Shown piece by piece: positions 1 through 12,600 of a stretch of 64,000 nucleotides of DNA. The notes beneath the pieces were generated by a model. That model saw nothing but the letters and a program-made list of their open reading frames with translations. It ran no database searches and was not told the origin of the DNA. Position 1 is the first letter of the stretch, and the number at the start of each line of letters is the position of its first letter. The translations under genes and the position numbers were made by a program. The stretch is from Tubulanus polymorphus (lineage: Eukaryota > Nemertea > Palaeonemertea > Tubulaniformes > Tubulanidae): assembly GCF_964204645.1 (NCBI RefSeq), contig NC_134027.1, positions 21,998,485 to 22,062,484 on the forward strand, written 5' to 3'.

Positions 1-310
1 AACTATTCTCAAGGTAAGGAAACATTGCGGACTTTATATTTTTTCATGTGGGTGGGTTCATTTTTAATCAGTCGAGACTAAGGTACGTCAATGTTTTCCA
101 GGCCTCTGAGTGTTTTCCATTGATCTAATAAATGTTTTATTAAGTAAATGAATTCTAATGCACACGTATGATGTTGTAATAGTTGCGCGTGTAACATTTC
201 CGCTTATTATTTTCTGTTGAATTAAAACCAAACGGAACTAAATGTTTCGCGAAACCCCCACACGCTACTGCCCTGTTTAAGTCGTGTTAACGTGTTCGAT
301 CTATTCGCAG

Positions 311-472
311 AGGAGCCGGGCCCGGTTGCAATACGACGGAAATAGCGAACAGATTGGTCGAGTTACAAGAGGAAATCAGTCAACTTGAAGCGAAAGAGAA
401 ACTGCTCGATCTTCACAAAGATTGGGTTCAACAGAGCATCAAGAACGTTCAAGACGAAGTCGGCAACAGCGA
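311..472 (+). CDS. E2F4/5: E2F4/5 exon: dimerisation coiled coil
   Basis: The acceptor ttcgcag ends at 310 and the donor is gtatcc at 473. The exon starts with the last base of a codon and ends with two bases of the next. It encodes [15 protein letters not shown] followed by a charged heptad-like helix ([15 protein letters not shown]) and WVQQSIKNV, the conserved region between the DNA-binding domain and the marked box. The upstream 310 bases are intron with no recognised feature. Confidence 0.9.
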
Positions 473-3400
473 GTATCCTTTTAACGTTAAAAACAAGCTG
501 ATTAGACTTCTTGACTTGTGATTATTCCCGAAAACAGAAACTGCTTTTAAACAAAGGCGCTTCAGGGTCCCTACAACTCCTTGATTCCTTGAAAACTCTT
601 TCTAAACCAAAAATATTTTTCAAGGTATAAATATCCTTGAATTTGAGCAAAATGCCCTCGGAAGTCCTTGGAAACTCCTTGAATTTTGAGAAATTGGCAA
701 TTTTTTGGCTCGAGGCCTAGTTATTATATACAAAAATGGTTTACTGAGTAAAACAGTACTGATTTAGGAGGTGTCAACAGTAGTTGTGATATGAAAGTGA
801 TACAAACACTCCTCGAAATTTGAAATTTTCTCCTTGAAAAGTCTTTGAATTCTGGAATGACTGGTTTGTAGGATCTTGCTGCGCTTGGAACTCCTTCGAT
901 TTGAGCAAAATGTCCAAAACTCTTTCGACAATTTTAAGGACTAGGCAACTAGAAATGTTTGTATTTGTGATCAGGATATTTTCTTCACCTAATTTAGGCA
1001 GAGTGTAAAGATTCTGGCGGTGCTCTGGGTCCCTGTGATTCCTTGATCCGATGAAAATTCCTTCAAAATGATAAATGCTTTTAAAGGTGCCTGAAGCGCC
1101 TTTTATTTGAACAAAATGCCCGAGACTCCTCAATTTTGAGAATGGGGCAATTAGAAATCTTTGTCTGGTTTGAAGTTGTACTGTGGATACCCCTTAATCG
1201 GTACGTTCAGTTGGGCCCAGGGCCCCAGTTTCACAAAAAAGTGTAACCGAAGTTTTTGGCCCAGGATTTGTTTTTAACCAATTAGTCAGTTACCGAATCA
1301 GAAACCGAGTTTAGGTATTATAAAGAATAATCTTAAAGAATAACTGATATGATTGTACCAAGATGAGCAGTACAAATTTTTTCAGGAATCTACAGTAGTT
1401 TTGATATGAAAGTGATGCAGATGCCTACTTAACGATGAAAACCGACAATTACTTCTATAAAATCAGTTTATTGCCTTACAGTTTCCCTCATCATCAGAGG
1501 AACAAAAATACTATAATGATTTATTGTATTTTTTGTTTCTCTGATGATGAGGTTTATTTTGAACCTTGAAACTGTAAGGCAATAAACTGTTTTTACAGAA
1601 GTAACTGTCGGTTATATTTGTTAACTCTACACTGAGACTTACATCAGTTCACTGCAGTCAGACGACGCTTGCTTGATTGAAATATGAAATTTGCCTTTTA
1701 ACTCGATGTATTCAGATTAGCGTACGTGACTCATGAAGATATTTGTGAATGTTTCGACGGGGATACGTTACTGGCTATACAAGCGCCGTCCGGTACGCAG
1801 CTGGAAGTACCGATACCGGAAACAGTGGTACGTTCTCATTGCTGCGGTTACATTTCGAAATGCATGAAATAAAAGTGCAGACTATTGTATCGACGAGAAT
1901 GGAGGTGGTGGTCGAAAAACTGATTTAATTTATGTAGTAAAGAATGTATTAAGCACCACATCCTCGCTTGCCAGGGACACTCCCAGAACTTCCACCAGCC
2001 CCCGGACCTCACAATGGGCGATTTCAATACTTGCCCTTTTGCGCATGACTACTTCCTTGTTCGGTAAAATGTTCGCTGATTGGTCCATTTAACAAGAAAA
2101 CCAAGCGTAATGTTATTTGTGACAAGCGCTGTGATTGGCCCGACCTGATTCTGGTCGGCTAGTAACGACTCCAACAACTTGTGAGAGGTCAAGCTGTTCG
2201 GGGAACAGCTTTAGCGTAGCGGGTTGGAATCCCCCTTCATGGTGAAGATGTAAACACCATGGAAAGAAGCCTCCCCATCGAACCCTTCACATTTTAGGCG
2301 TTTTGCCTTATCGACCTAGTGAAATCGCACGACAAATAATTTGTGGCTGTGAAGAGCAGTGAATTCTTAAGTAATTATGCTAACCTTCAAGGCTATACAC
2401 AATTTATCACCTTCATATCATCTAAACTCGTCACACTTCACTTTCCACATCATTTGATCAGCTATTAGTCAGGTTTCATTAGCTGTTCCTTCTTCTCATA
2501 GTCAGTCTATGGGGTCTGGCTTATAAGTATATTATAAACAACTGTGCTATCTTTTGTCTAAAGTTATTAACCCTTTCAGTGCTGAATAATCAATACCCCT
2601 ATTATAGTGCTGTTAGATAATTTGAAAATTTTGAAAAATTCCACCCTAGTGTGTTGAATAACAGGAATACCACTATAGTGCGTCTACACTACGCTGCGGT
2701 GTATCGTTAGTGACTAGTATTTCACTATGTTTGACAGGTGCTACCATCTTTTGATGGAGATGAAAATAATCACTAATTACATCAAATACACCGCAGTGCA
2801 GTGTACTAGCAAATCTATCACCGATTCATACACCGCACTGAAAGGGTTAAGTGCTAACCGTGTTTGGTGACCTACGTTCATTTTGTTCTAGCATTGTAAC
2901 AAAAAAGTTCGACTTAAAAATTGTATTCTACGTTTTGATTTTCAGGGAATGGGTCAGAAGAAAAAATATCAGATACACTTAAAAAGTCACTCGGGTCAAA
3001 TCTATGTGTTATTAGTCAACAAGGACAACGACAGTAGCAATCCGATGGTCGTGCAGGTGCCGCCACCTGATGGTTTAAACGTGCAACAAAACGTCAAATC
3101 CGAACAGAATTCCTCATTCAACGTGTCCTCTCCGAAGGTTTGTCAACATCTGTTTGAATTATCTATTCAGTGGTCAGATTGATGTAAAAAAAAGTGGAAA
3201 AATTGATCTCTACTGTAACAAGAAAACTAACGTTGAAGATTTCTTGACGTCTTGTAACAGGTGTATTCCGTAATGTCAACAATGAGTAAAATGATATCAT
3301 ATTTTGGCGAGGATCGATGAATTCGGTTTGAATATATCGATCATTGAATTGAATTGACTGGCAACCAGTCCAGCCCGGATATATCGATGACGTAGTGCAC

Positions 3401-6400
3401 ATCCTCTCAAATAATATTATTAAAATTTATCAAAATTAGAATGGAGAGTTATGAAATTTATTCAATTGCAAAATAAACCCGAAAATTCTTATTTTGAAAC
3501 GCCAATATTGATGACATCGACTGTATAACGCATACGAGGTATCAATCAATGTGTATAGACATTATTGTAACGGTTTTAACTACGTCAAAAAAAATGTGAA
3601 CATTTTGGTAAATCTGTGCAAAAATCACGAAAATATGTGAAAACAATGTCTGTGTATCAGAATATTTTGATTCATTTAAAAGCCACAGGCCTATACCACC
3701 CCAAAATTAATGAACAAGCTGTGTTAAAGTTAAATTACTTCTAATCTATCCACATTGTGATAAGTAACCGTAATCTTGGTTTGAAAAATCATGTGAATGT
3801 TCAAAATCCTGGTATTTTGTTGTGACAAAAGCCATGAATTGTAAGGATGTGAAACTTCCTGAGAGTTCATCAATCTGACTCCTGTTTATTTGTTTTATGA
3901 ACGTTAACGAAATGTCGTGTTGAAACTTGTTTTTCGTTTGAAATTTCAGACTCGTAGCAGCGCGAAATCGTCGTCTGTCGTAGATGCGGCGCCACCTGCC
4001 ACGCGAATGACGACTCGGTCATCACCTCGGCGACAAGATCCGGCCGCTAGTTACCAAGGTGATTTTCCCTTTTTTGTAAATGTGTCTGCGAAAATAACTG
4101 GTAGGCCACTTACCTAGAAATGAGGGTAAAGCCGGGAATTTTGTAAAATAGCTCGGTATCAGGGGGAAAGTCGGGTAAATTTGATGAGATTTTTAGTTTG
4201 CGCATAAAATCGAATAGTTTCTGTCTATGTCTTGCATGTTCGACTGTTAGTTGGTTGAACTCTTAGCAAATCTGTCGGGGAAAACAACGCGCTTGTCAGA
4301 AAATAGTCAGAGGAAAAGGGAAAATGACTACCCTGGATAATATGTAATGACTAATTATGTAAATGACCAATGGGGTACCGTTTCCACTGTGGCAAGTGAG
4401 CATCCGCCAGGTTTGCCATACTGAAGAAAAACAAACAGTATATAAAGCCAAAAAAATTATACCCTGTTTCTAGTCGTCGGTTAAGCCAAGCTCAGGTCGA
4501 CTTACGACCGGACTAGATTGTCGTTTGAGAACGGCGGTAGTACACACGTGACTGCTCATTGCCGATTCATTTGTCTCACACGATCATCACCGAGTCTAAA
4601 AGTCATGTGACGCAAAACAGGTCGCTAATTGGCTACGACGATCTGATCGGGTCGCAGAAGATAGAACGATTTGTTCTATCCTTGAGAATTCGACTTACGA
4701 TCCGTCTGCAATCTCAATCAGTCGCAGTCGTAAGTACATTCACGTCGAAAATTTTCCCGATTGAAAAATAGCAGACTCGCCTCCTTCAGATCCGACGATC
4801 TGATCGGGTCGTTAGTTGAATTGAGCTTTACTTTAAACCGATCCGGATTAAGGGCGTTTCCCTGGAAATCACGGAATTTCGTCTTAAAAAGAACTTATAA
4901 GAAAAAGGGTCGAGGTGGTTAAATTGCGCGTATAATTCAATAGTTCCCGCCTATGTTTCAAGTATTAGACTGACTATTGTAAATTGTTATGATTCTTGGC
5001 ATATGGTGTCAGGGAAAACGACGAACATGTCAGGGAATAGTCGGCAAAAACCGAATCAAATGAAAGTGGCCACTGGGTTTTTGATAGCGGGTTTGACTGA
5101 GTCTAGTATCGGTTGATAAATTGATCAGTGAATGAAATTCATCGACTTTGATTGGCAATATTTCCAACGGGTCTAAAATGCGCGCGTTCGTTATTATTGC
5201 AGTTGAGAATAAAGCACCGGTTGCTGTAGATCCGTTGAAAGATATATCGCCGATGGACACCGATTTCGATCCGACTAAAGATCCGCTGTCCGGCGAATTG
5301 ATCGATGAATTGATGTCGTCAGAAAGTAAGTTCAACCTTTCACCCTGTATTCAAGCAGAGGTCAGCGTGGGTGAACTTGGAATAGGTCGACTGTAGGTTC
5401 ACGCATTGACACACGGCTTTTTGAAGAGAAATTGAGAAGTTGTCTCAACTTCCCGATTTCTCAACTTCTGACCCAGTTAGAAAGATAAACAAAGTTATGT
5501 CCAGATGTTTGTTCACACACACACACGCACAATTCACGCAACTCCAGCTGAGCATAGATACAGCATTGCATTTATCCAGCTGGATTTAACGAGAAATGAG
5601 TAGTATGCGGCGCAGTATATCGTTAGTTACTAATATTTCACTATGTTTGACAAGTGCTGCCATCTTTCAATAGAGATAAAGGCTAATTACTAATTACATC
5701 AATACACCGCAGTGCGGTGTACTAGCAAAATCCATCACCGATTCATACACTGCACTGCGGAGTAGACGCACTGAAAGGGTTAATTTGATGAGATTTTATC
5801 AAAGGTTGATGGTAGAAATGTATTGCCTTCTCTTGCCACAAATGAAGACTATGAAAATGCGCGCGAATGTGCTGCATGTTGATAGACTAGATTTCTCTCA
5901 ACTAGTCGATCCTAGATTGTATCGAGGAAAATCGAGTAACTTTTTCGTTCACACACATGACTCACTTCAAAACAGAAGTGTGTTGCTCGATTCCTCGATG
6001 AAAAATCGTGTGTGTGAACCTAGCATTACTGAAACCGAATGCCAGCTAGTCTGAACTATAGTCCGGAAATGGTCGACCACGCAGGATTGGAGAACGGTCG
6101 CTGTAGTTCGGACCTGTTTCCATAATGGCCGACACTGAAATTCATTACAACGGAAATAAGTGTGTTCTGTTATTAGCTCCGGCCACTGTTTGACTAACCA
6201 TGAAAACCGATGTTTGCCCCGTCCTATAAAACATCCGACTTGATCAACTTTTACTTTTCCAAATTTATTCCTCAAAACATTTGTCAATTAGAAAAATGAA
6301 ATTAATTTTTTTGCCCTGAAAGATAACATTTAAAATTTGTTTTTTTTTTCCGATTTCAGTGTTTTCGCCGTTGTTACGACTGAGCCCGCCACCTAGTGAT

Positions 6401-6475
6401 AAAGATTATTACTTCAATTTGGACGATACAGAAGGCGTTTGCGATTTATTCGACGGGGTACCTCTGATTATGTAG
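311..6475 (+). CDS. E2F4/5: E2F4/5-type transcription factor, C-terminal six exons (partial gene)
   Basis: E2F family transcription factor that pairs with a DP protein on cell-cycle promoters and is repressed by pocket proteins (p130/p107/RB) in the nucleus. Six exons (311-472, 1716-1827, 2946-3137, 3950-4058, 5203-5325, 6360-6475) join in frame to about 270 residues ending at TAG. In order they give the GPGCNT segment and a leucine-rich coiled coil for DP dimerisation, the marked box (LAYVTHEDI..., then a [12 protein letters not shown] stretch), a Ser/Pro/Thr-rich linker, and a C-terminal transactivation segment with [17 protein letters not shown], the pocket-binding motif. The pattern fits E2F4/E2F5 better than E2F1-3. 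All borders are GT/AG. The winged-helix DNA-binding domain must be encoded upstream of the window, so the gene is cut by the left edge. E2F4 and E2F5 cannot be separated, as expected if one invertebrate gene represents both. Confidence 0.93.
473..1715. repeat. E2F intron with 'ccttgaat' repeats and a foldback
   Basis: Stretches near 555-725, 830-980 and 1015-1150 are diverged copies of one another: each reads roughly gggtccct, then ctccttgattccttgaaaa, then gagcaaaatgcc and ttgagaaa. Related copies occur near 20130-20260 and, inverted, near 12570-12660 and 12985-13085. A separate foldback at about 1436-1620 is listed on its own. Confidence 0.5.
1436..1620. mobile_element. Foldback element with hammerhead-like core
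   Basis: Long inverted arms (ccgacaattacttct near 1441 and agaagtaactgtcgg near 1599; cagtttattgccttacag and ctgtaaggcaataaactg) surround an asymmetric centre. The + strand contains CTGATGA (1541-1547), a stem (AGGTT with AACCT) and GAAA (1568-1571), as in hammerhead ribozymes of Penelope-like elements and retrozymes. No coding capacity. Confidence 0.5.
1716..1827 (+). CDS. E2F4/5: E2F4/5 exon: first half of marked box
   Basis: The acceptor ttcag ends at 1715; donor is gtacgt at 1828. Encodes [20 protein letters not shown] then [17 protein letters not shown], nearly identical to the vertebrate E2F4/5 marked box. The incoming split codon reads Glu. Confidence 0.92.
2567..2850 (+). mobile_element. 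piggyBac-like MITE (CCCTTTCAGTGC family), complete
   Basis: Runs from TTAA CCCTTTCAGTGC at 2567 to its inverted counterpart GCACTGAAAGGG TTAA ending at 2850. TTAA target sites and CCC-starting ends are typical of piggyBac-type transposons; there is no transposase. The interior carries subterminal inverted segments (acaccgcagtgcggtgta type). Lies in the E2F intron 1828-2945. Confidence 0.8.
2946..3137 (+). CDS. E2F4/5: E2F4/5 exon: second half of marked box and linker
   Basis: Exactly 64 codons between acceptor ttttcag (ends 2945) and donor gtttgt. Encodes [19 protein letters not shown] and YVLLVNKD, the end of the marked box, then a proline/asparagine/serine-rich linker. An internal ATG at 2949 is not a start; the reading frame enters from the upstream exon. 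Confidence 0.92.
3329..3600 (+). repeat. Interspersed repeat, copy 1 of a pair
   Basis: Similar to 28884-29190: both contain gaattgaattgactggcaac, then cagtccagccc/tctagccct, gtagtgcacatcctct, later a gccaatattgatg-type block and gcgtcaaaaaaaa-type tract. Non-coding and diverged. The rest of the intron 3138-3949 shows nothing else recognisable. Confidence 0.5.
3950..4058 (+). CDS. E2F4/5: E2F4/5 exon: Ser/Arg/Pro-rich linker
   Basis: Acceptor aatttcag ends at 3949 and donor is gtgatt at 4059. Encodes a low-complexity segment ([19 protein letters not shown]...). The sequence itself is not diagnostic, but phase and position connect the flanking exons: it ends with one base of a Val codon completed at 5203. 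Confidence 0.8.
4059..5202. repeat. E2F intron filled with MITE-like repeats
   Basis: About 4105-4334 and 4860-5085 are two copies of the repeat family with GTGGCCACCCTG-like ends (ggccactt... gaaaatgactaccctgg; ...aaagtggccactggg). Between them, 4483-4830 matches 51874-52182 in the LPCAT gene: gccaagctcaggtcg, ttgccgattcatttgtctca, agtctaaaagtcatgtga and ggctacgacgatctgatcgg are shared. Confidence 0.5.
5203..5325 (+). CDS. E2F4/5: E2F4/5 exon: acidic segment with ELMSSE
   Basis: Acceptor attgcag ends at 5202; donor gtaagt follows 5325. Encodes [18 protein letters not shown]..., then [15 protein letters not shown]. The ELMSSE block is characteristic of the E2F4/5 transactivation region just before the pocket-binding segment. 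Confidence 0.9.
5597..5783 (+). mobile_element. piggyBac-like MITE, 5'-truncated
   Basis: Retains the second half of the family consensus (cgttagttac, caatacaccgcagtgcggtg, GCACTGAAAGGG TTAA ending at 5783) but lacks the first roughly 100 bases and the left end. Lies in the E2F intron 5326-6359; a short CA microsatellite is at about 5515-5530. Confidence 0.7.
6360..6475 (+). CDS. E2F4/5: E2F4/5 last exon: pocket-protein-binding domain and stop
   Basis: Acceptor gatttcag ends at 6359. Encodes [20 protein letters not shown] then [18 protein letters not shown] and TAG at 6473-6475. The LSPPP and GVCDLFD motifs mark the E2F4/5 C-terminus; the LFD motif is the part that binds RB-family pockets. 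Confidence 0.93.
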
Positions 6476-9400
6476 TGTCGAGACTTAACTGTCCAGCAAT
6501 GTGCCGCCATCTGCTGGTCTTGAGATGAACTGAAATGGCGATTTTGTGAGAAGATCTGAGGCGTATTTGATTCCTACACCCTTCACTTAGCCTTCAGTAG
6601 TCAATTCACTTTCAAACCGTTGCTTGTATGGTTTTATTCTGTTTACCAGACAAAACAAATCTGGTTTGAGCAGATTAGTCTAATTTGCACCTTCGACTTA
6701 TGGTTAATAAACAAGTTGCCGGAACAAATTTACACTATAATTTTGATTGCGTCCCGCAATTTTCATCATGGCAGCAGCTGCCTGCATATTAGGCGTTTTA
6801 AACCAATCGGTACGAACGATCCCAGCACTAACTGCCTGAAATTGACCGACACAACGTTATACCTGCAGATTTTAGTAAATCTTTTGCGTGGCTAACAACG
6901 TGCAATTTCAGAAAGTTAGTTTTTCAACAGTAGCTCTGCTAATAATGATGTTGTCTCACAGAATTGTCTTCTAGCCAACAACATCTCCGATATTGCCAGG
7001 GTTCAGTTACCAACTACCAGAACCAATGGACTGCAATCAGTTTAAATCTGTCTTTCCTTTGTTCGCCCAACATTTTGTTAGCGCTAGCTGGTTTGTGGCA
7101 TTGCTCATTGCAGATAAGTCCATCTATTTAGTCTATTGGAAGCACCAGGTAATATTAGAATAATCAGCAAAATAAATGCACGGTTGGCAAAGTTAAGAGC
7201 ATTAAGCAAACAAAGGTCTAAACAGAAGCCGCTATTTTGGGGGTTAAGCTCGAATCAGGGGCAACTGATAATGTATTAACATTTTTAAGCGAATGCGGAA
7301 ATAATTGAATGTAGAATTTTGGAATGCATTTATTTGCTGGTAGAATCACACGCATTGCGGTGGTATATTTGTGTATCATAAATTGTATATATTTGTATTT
7401 AAAAACACTCGTGTAGTTTATTATAATCCAGTCATTGTAAATATAATGTATTTCATATCAAATTATTTTTGTTTTTTTTAATGTTTCATAACTTAAACTT
7501 ACAGAAGAAGAGCTCGATTTTGGCAGTTGCTGAGGAAACCAGAATTTTGATACCAGAATACTGAAACTTGAAATGACAGGATACAAATACTTTTAACATT
7601 TTCAGATATCTATTAATTCAATTCTTTTCTCTGCGATCTGTCGATTAGAAACTTAAAAAGCAAACTGAGATGCCAAACTTCAAGTTGCGATACTCTCGAT
7701 CATTGTTCAAATTGAATACCTTGGTCAACTTCAGTCGAGGACCAGAAATCATACTAAACATGCAGCGCCTTACGCTGCAGAGAATTCGGCAAAAAGTGGA
7801 TTTTCGAACCAATTCCGATGGTTGCCCTTACTTGGTGAATGGTTGACGGTGACCTGTGCGTATTTTGATGCGCAAAAATAGCTATGTACCCTATCTACTG
7901 AAGAATCCATGGTATATTCTGCAGCCAGGCTTACTTCAGGTCAACTGTGACCAGATCGATGTAATCATTATGGATTCATTACAGTGTACTTCAAGTGTAC
8001 CAGCGAATCGCATTACATATTTATATGTGCATTTATTTCTGAGAAAGGTATTGGCGGACAAATTAATCCTAATGCAGGCTGTTAAGGGGTTTCTCTACCC
8101 CCTTGCATCATTCAGATGCTAGGTATGGCCCTGATGTGCATACAGAAACTAAAACAGAAGTGTTATCCTGGCAGGTTTTGGTTAATCGACAAAAATACAC
8201 GTACATGTAGTCACAAAGCGAGCCAAAAAGCATTTTTCTGTTCCACGTTTGTCCTGATGTGCGTGCTTTGTTGATCATTGTTTCAATTGATGTTGAATTT
8301 AATTTTTATAATTAGGAAATCAAAATGGTGGCAGATAATCAAGATTTTACTGCGTATTTGAAATCAATCAATTGTGGTGCATTAAGAAATTTACAACATG
8401 ACTAGTTATTTCATTGTCGACTAATTCAGTTTCTTGTTATTTTTTCTACCAGTTCAAGGATTAATTCCAGGGTCAAATTAAAGGCGTTATAAAAATAGGC
8501 CCTATTGAGTATCAATTCAAACTGCTGAATGTAAATGCCGTACAAACAAGAGTAGAAAACACTACAAAACGTATTCCTGAAAAATATTTTATTCAAATTA
8601 TGCGCTATTTACAAGATAGGAACTCCATAACATTTTTTTCTTAAGAAGGGACTTTTTGTTTAGGGGAATACATTCATAGTAATAATTATATTTTCAACAT
8701 AAAGTTTGTATTTGTATAGTAGAGTACACAACACGAGAAGGGTGCAAAAACAAACAACGAAAGGTTACTATTTGCTTAACAGAAAAATCATCAGCCATTC
8801 TAGAGTAGTCTTTATCAATATATGTACACTTCACTCGAAAACTATTTCATAAATATTTAAATAATGAATATAATTATATTATCTATATAAACAATAATGT
8901 TATGTCGCTTTGAAAAGAACGTTTCGCGGAAAACCCGGTTTTATAAATCACCCGATAACGATTGCAATGTTGAGAAAATAATGGAAGAATAATATATCTC
9001 GAACCCTGATTATTCAACGACGCACGTGTAATTCAATCGATTGATATAAACTGATCAAAACGAAACAAATTTCGGCCGACTGAATCGTTTAAGCGGCAGA
9101 GACGAGGTAGAAAAACACCACAGACGACAGCTGTCTGAATCGATACGTGAATAAAGTGTATAATTACCACTACTGCACTCGCATATGTTTCGAAACTGAA
9201 ATTTCTGTTCGATTCTGATTTTGAAATTCTTCTACATTTCGAAGTCCAACTCGTATAACATGCTGGCAATCACTCGTCGGTTTAAGCTAGAATGTTCGCG
9301 CAATATAATATACCGTACTGTCGTAACGTGAATGACGACTAAAACAGTTAGGAATAATTGCTTCATGCGTAAAATTCATTACAATTTTTTTTTAGATTTT

Positions 9401-9550
9401 AAAGCTTTTTTTAAACGTTAAGACTGAAAGATATGATCTCATTCTTCCTTCGATCAGCAGAATTTTGTGCGCGTTCTCGATAAATGGGATTCTTCGGAGC
9501 CCCCCCACGCACGCTTCCATAATTTAACGAGAAGAGGTTTCATCGTCTCC
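6476..9550. other. 3' flank of E2F gene; no gene recognised
   Basis: Begins with the presumed E2F 3'UTR. The first AATAAA-like sites are near 7170, but the polyadenylation site cannot be fixed. On the - strand an AATAAA lies near 8590, which could end a minus-strand transcript such as a long CK1 3'UTR. Short frames in this stretch lack splice context and family resemblance. Confidence 0.4.
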
Positions 9551-9564
9551 AAGCACAGAAGGTA

Positions 9565-9677
9565 ATTGACCAAACATTGGTTAAAGATAACCGGTGGATA
9601 AATACCACAGTTTTAAATTGTCACTATGTCAACTATCCACTTGTTAACTCTAAACAACTTTTCAGCAACTGGCCCCT
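9565..9677. repeat. Foldback element, GGGGCCAGTTGC family
   Basis: Ends with cagcaactggcccc and carries inner inverted segments around gataaccggtggataa and ctatccacttgttaact. Same family as 39737-39867 and the outer element at 43506-43854. No coding capacity. Confidence 0.5.
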
Positions 9678-9679
9678 GA

Positions 9680-12600
9680 CTACCTAATATATCTAATTGT
9701 AGGCCTAGTAGTTTGACACCAAAAATAGTAGTTCAATTGAAAATGAACTAGGAATTATTCTGATTTTCAGAGCATTTCGATCATAGATTTAATGAGTAGT
9801 TCAGCTCTTAAAGAGTAGAAATTACTCGGAAAACAACATATTTTTACAGCATTAGGTATATTTTCAATTGAAAATGAACTACCGGAGTAGGAATTATTCT
9901 GATTTTAAGAGTATTTCAATAATCTTATGATTATCTGAGCTCTTCAACAGTATAAATTACTCAAAACACAACAAACTTATGCAGCGTTTAATAATTCCAC
10001 TGGTGAAGTTAAAATTAGCTCTTACGAATTGTAACGCACTATAGTCCTATAAATTGGTATAAAAGAGGTTATGGCAGTGTATTGTCAGAAGTCTACTAGT
10101 CTTTGTAACTGAACGTTGTCTAGGGTAACCACTTCTACGCTAGAGCTTATGTATTGTATATGTCTGGAGACGTGTTCTCGTAAACCGTGACATTGCATTT
10201 CATAACATGTTTTCACAATTCTAAAATGTGGATCTTCTTTATATGACCTGGCACAATTTTCAAACCCATGGCTATGCTTTTATAGAGTCTATGCCGTTGC
10301 TTTCAAGAGTTTATCTTGATCAATAGCTTGATACAGTTAACCTCATTTAACTCGTACATAACTAACTTTGACTTCGGACTAGCTCAATCTTACTAACACA
10401 AAATCATTTTTTACTTCCTCACATATTTTACAATCCAAATTTGACTTAAATCGCTTAAGACAAATTTTGCCGATGCCAGGCGAGGTTTACTGTAGTCAAG
10501 CCTATGACCAATACCTAATAAATAAACCTTTAACTGCAGACACGGGGCCAGTATATTGGTATTTGATTAGACTCTTGAAAAACGATATGTTTCACATTCA
10601 AATTCGTACAAAAAACCAAGCAGCAAAAAAAAAAACTTGACAGATAATTTCTTTTTTTTCAAATATAAATATATGCGATATATATTCAGATACCATTTAC
10701 AACATTTTACAATATATCATCTATCGTTATCATAAGATTTTTAAAAACAAATTTCATAAAAATTCAATCCGCACAAAAATATGTTGTACCGTCCAACATA
10801 TACAACGCCATCTATATATTCACGCGTAGAGGTAGGATTTTACTTCGCTAGGACTGATCGCCTAAATATGGAAAAGATGACAGCTTTGAAAAATCGAAGT
10901 AAAAAAAACATGGTTAAAAGTCGATGAAATTTGATTACAAATCAAGTACGAATGAATCAGCCAGATCAGGAAGATATATAATATTCTTAAAAAGATTCTC
11001 AAAGCCAGAATGGTTCAATATAGAAGATAAAATAAATATCCTTAACATGATCACTTTTTATGTTTCGAAAGGGAGATATGGACATTTTGCCTCGGATCCG
11101 ACAAACCCGATACATTTTCTCTATTTCGGTACAATCGGAGCTATGACATCGTTTGAATTTCAGTAAACTCCACTAGCCTCTCGGATCTCTCGGGACCGAT
11201 CATTATCGCGTGAAATTCATCGCCTGGTACACGCGATTATCCGAGGCAATCGCGGAGTCTGTACTAGATTTTTAAAAAAGTTTCGTCCCGAGCAATCGCG
11301 GAGTCTACAGCACACGTATATACACATACACAACGAAAAATACATCACATACTTCCGAGAATAACTTAAAAATTCACAAGTGCATTTATATCGTCTACAA
11401 TTAAAAAACAAAACACGAACTAAAACTAAGTTAAAACACACTGAAATTACGCTTCCGCGTTGTTTAAAGTTTACATTCATTATTAATTGATTAAACAATG
11501 ATCAATCGTATTGCAGTTTAATAGTATTCTGGATCCAGTTCCACAGTTCCCGAGTTAAATTTGACTCGATAAGAGTTAAAACATTGAAAACAAACTAATT
11601 TTAACTCAGAGTTAACTCAAACTCAAAACCGTGGAACCGGGCCCTGACGAGTTCGCTATGAAAAGTCCAGTTTCGTTCGAAGGTCCGGGTTTCACGAGCG
11701 CGAAAAAGTTAAAACTCAAATTTCTGGCTCGGTCAATGTTGTGGGTTTAGTTTTCACGAAACCGCACACAGGTGACCAGAAAACGCATTTCTCACAACCG
11801 ATAGTTTGTCGGTGATATGAAATGATTAGAATTCTATGTTTCCGATAAAAACTTAGCTACGACGAACTTCACAGCAGAGTGTTCTCCACTAAAGAAAAGG
11901 TTTTAGAGGGGTGGCCGCCCCTTTCGTTTTTACATCCACGCCTCTGATAATCAGCCATATATATTATATAATATCTACCGCCCCTACCAGAAATAGAAGC
12001 TCACACCAAAATTTTAAGTTCCTGTGCTTTAATTTTGCGGCATCTAAAGCCCTGCAACTTCAGCAGCCACAATGTCATACACAATTAACTATGAATGCAG
12101 CCGGACTTTAAAAATAATTCCAGCATTATGGAGAACACTGAGCAGCAGAATCGAAAAATGTGTTCGTTTTCAACCGATAGTTCGTTAAATTACAACAAGG
12201 TTATACCGTATATTCAGCTGTTAAAATCTGTTTCTTACGCGATCGGTGTTGGCTTTACGAACGAGCGACAACTTTCTCGGGATCACAGTGTTTTTTCTAA
12301 AACGTAAAACAAAAACAAAAAATAATACATTTAACGCAGTCACACTCACGTTGTGGTAAACGAATAAACAAAAGGAATGTACGTGTTGAACTTTTGGCCG
12401 ACCGCGATTCCGACATTTCGAAATCGACTTCGCGCGAGATAAATCCGCGGATCAGCGCAATTCCAGTCAGCTTCGAAATAAATAGTGCTGTTTTCATTAA
12501 ATAAAATTTACTTTTTTCACACGCGCGAATAAGTTCCTCGTAAACGGGTGACAATTATCCAGATCTTCTCCGTCTCGCCCAGGGTCCCTACGGATCTGGA

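Noticed and set aside
12297-12554. CK1 tail exon candidate on the - strand
   Set aside because: The translation does not resemble the Lys/Gln/Ser-rich CK1 alpha tail and no acceptor in the right phase was found.
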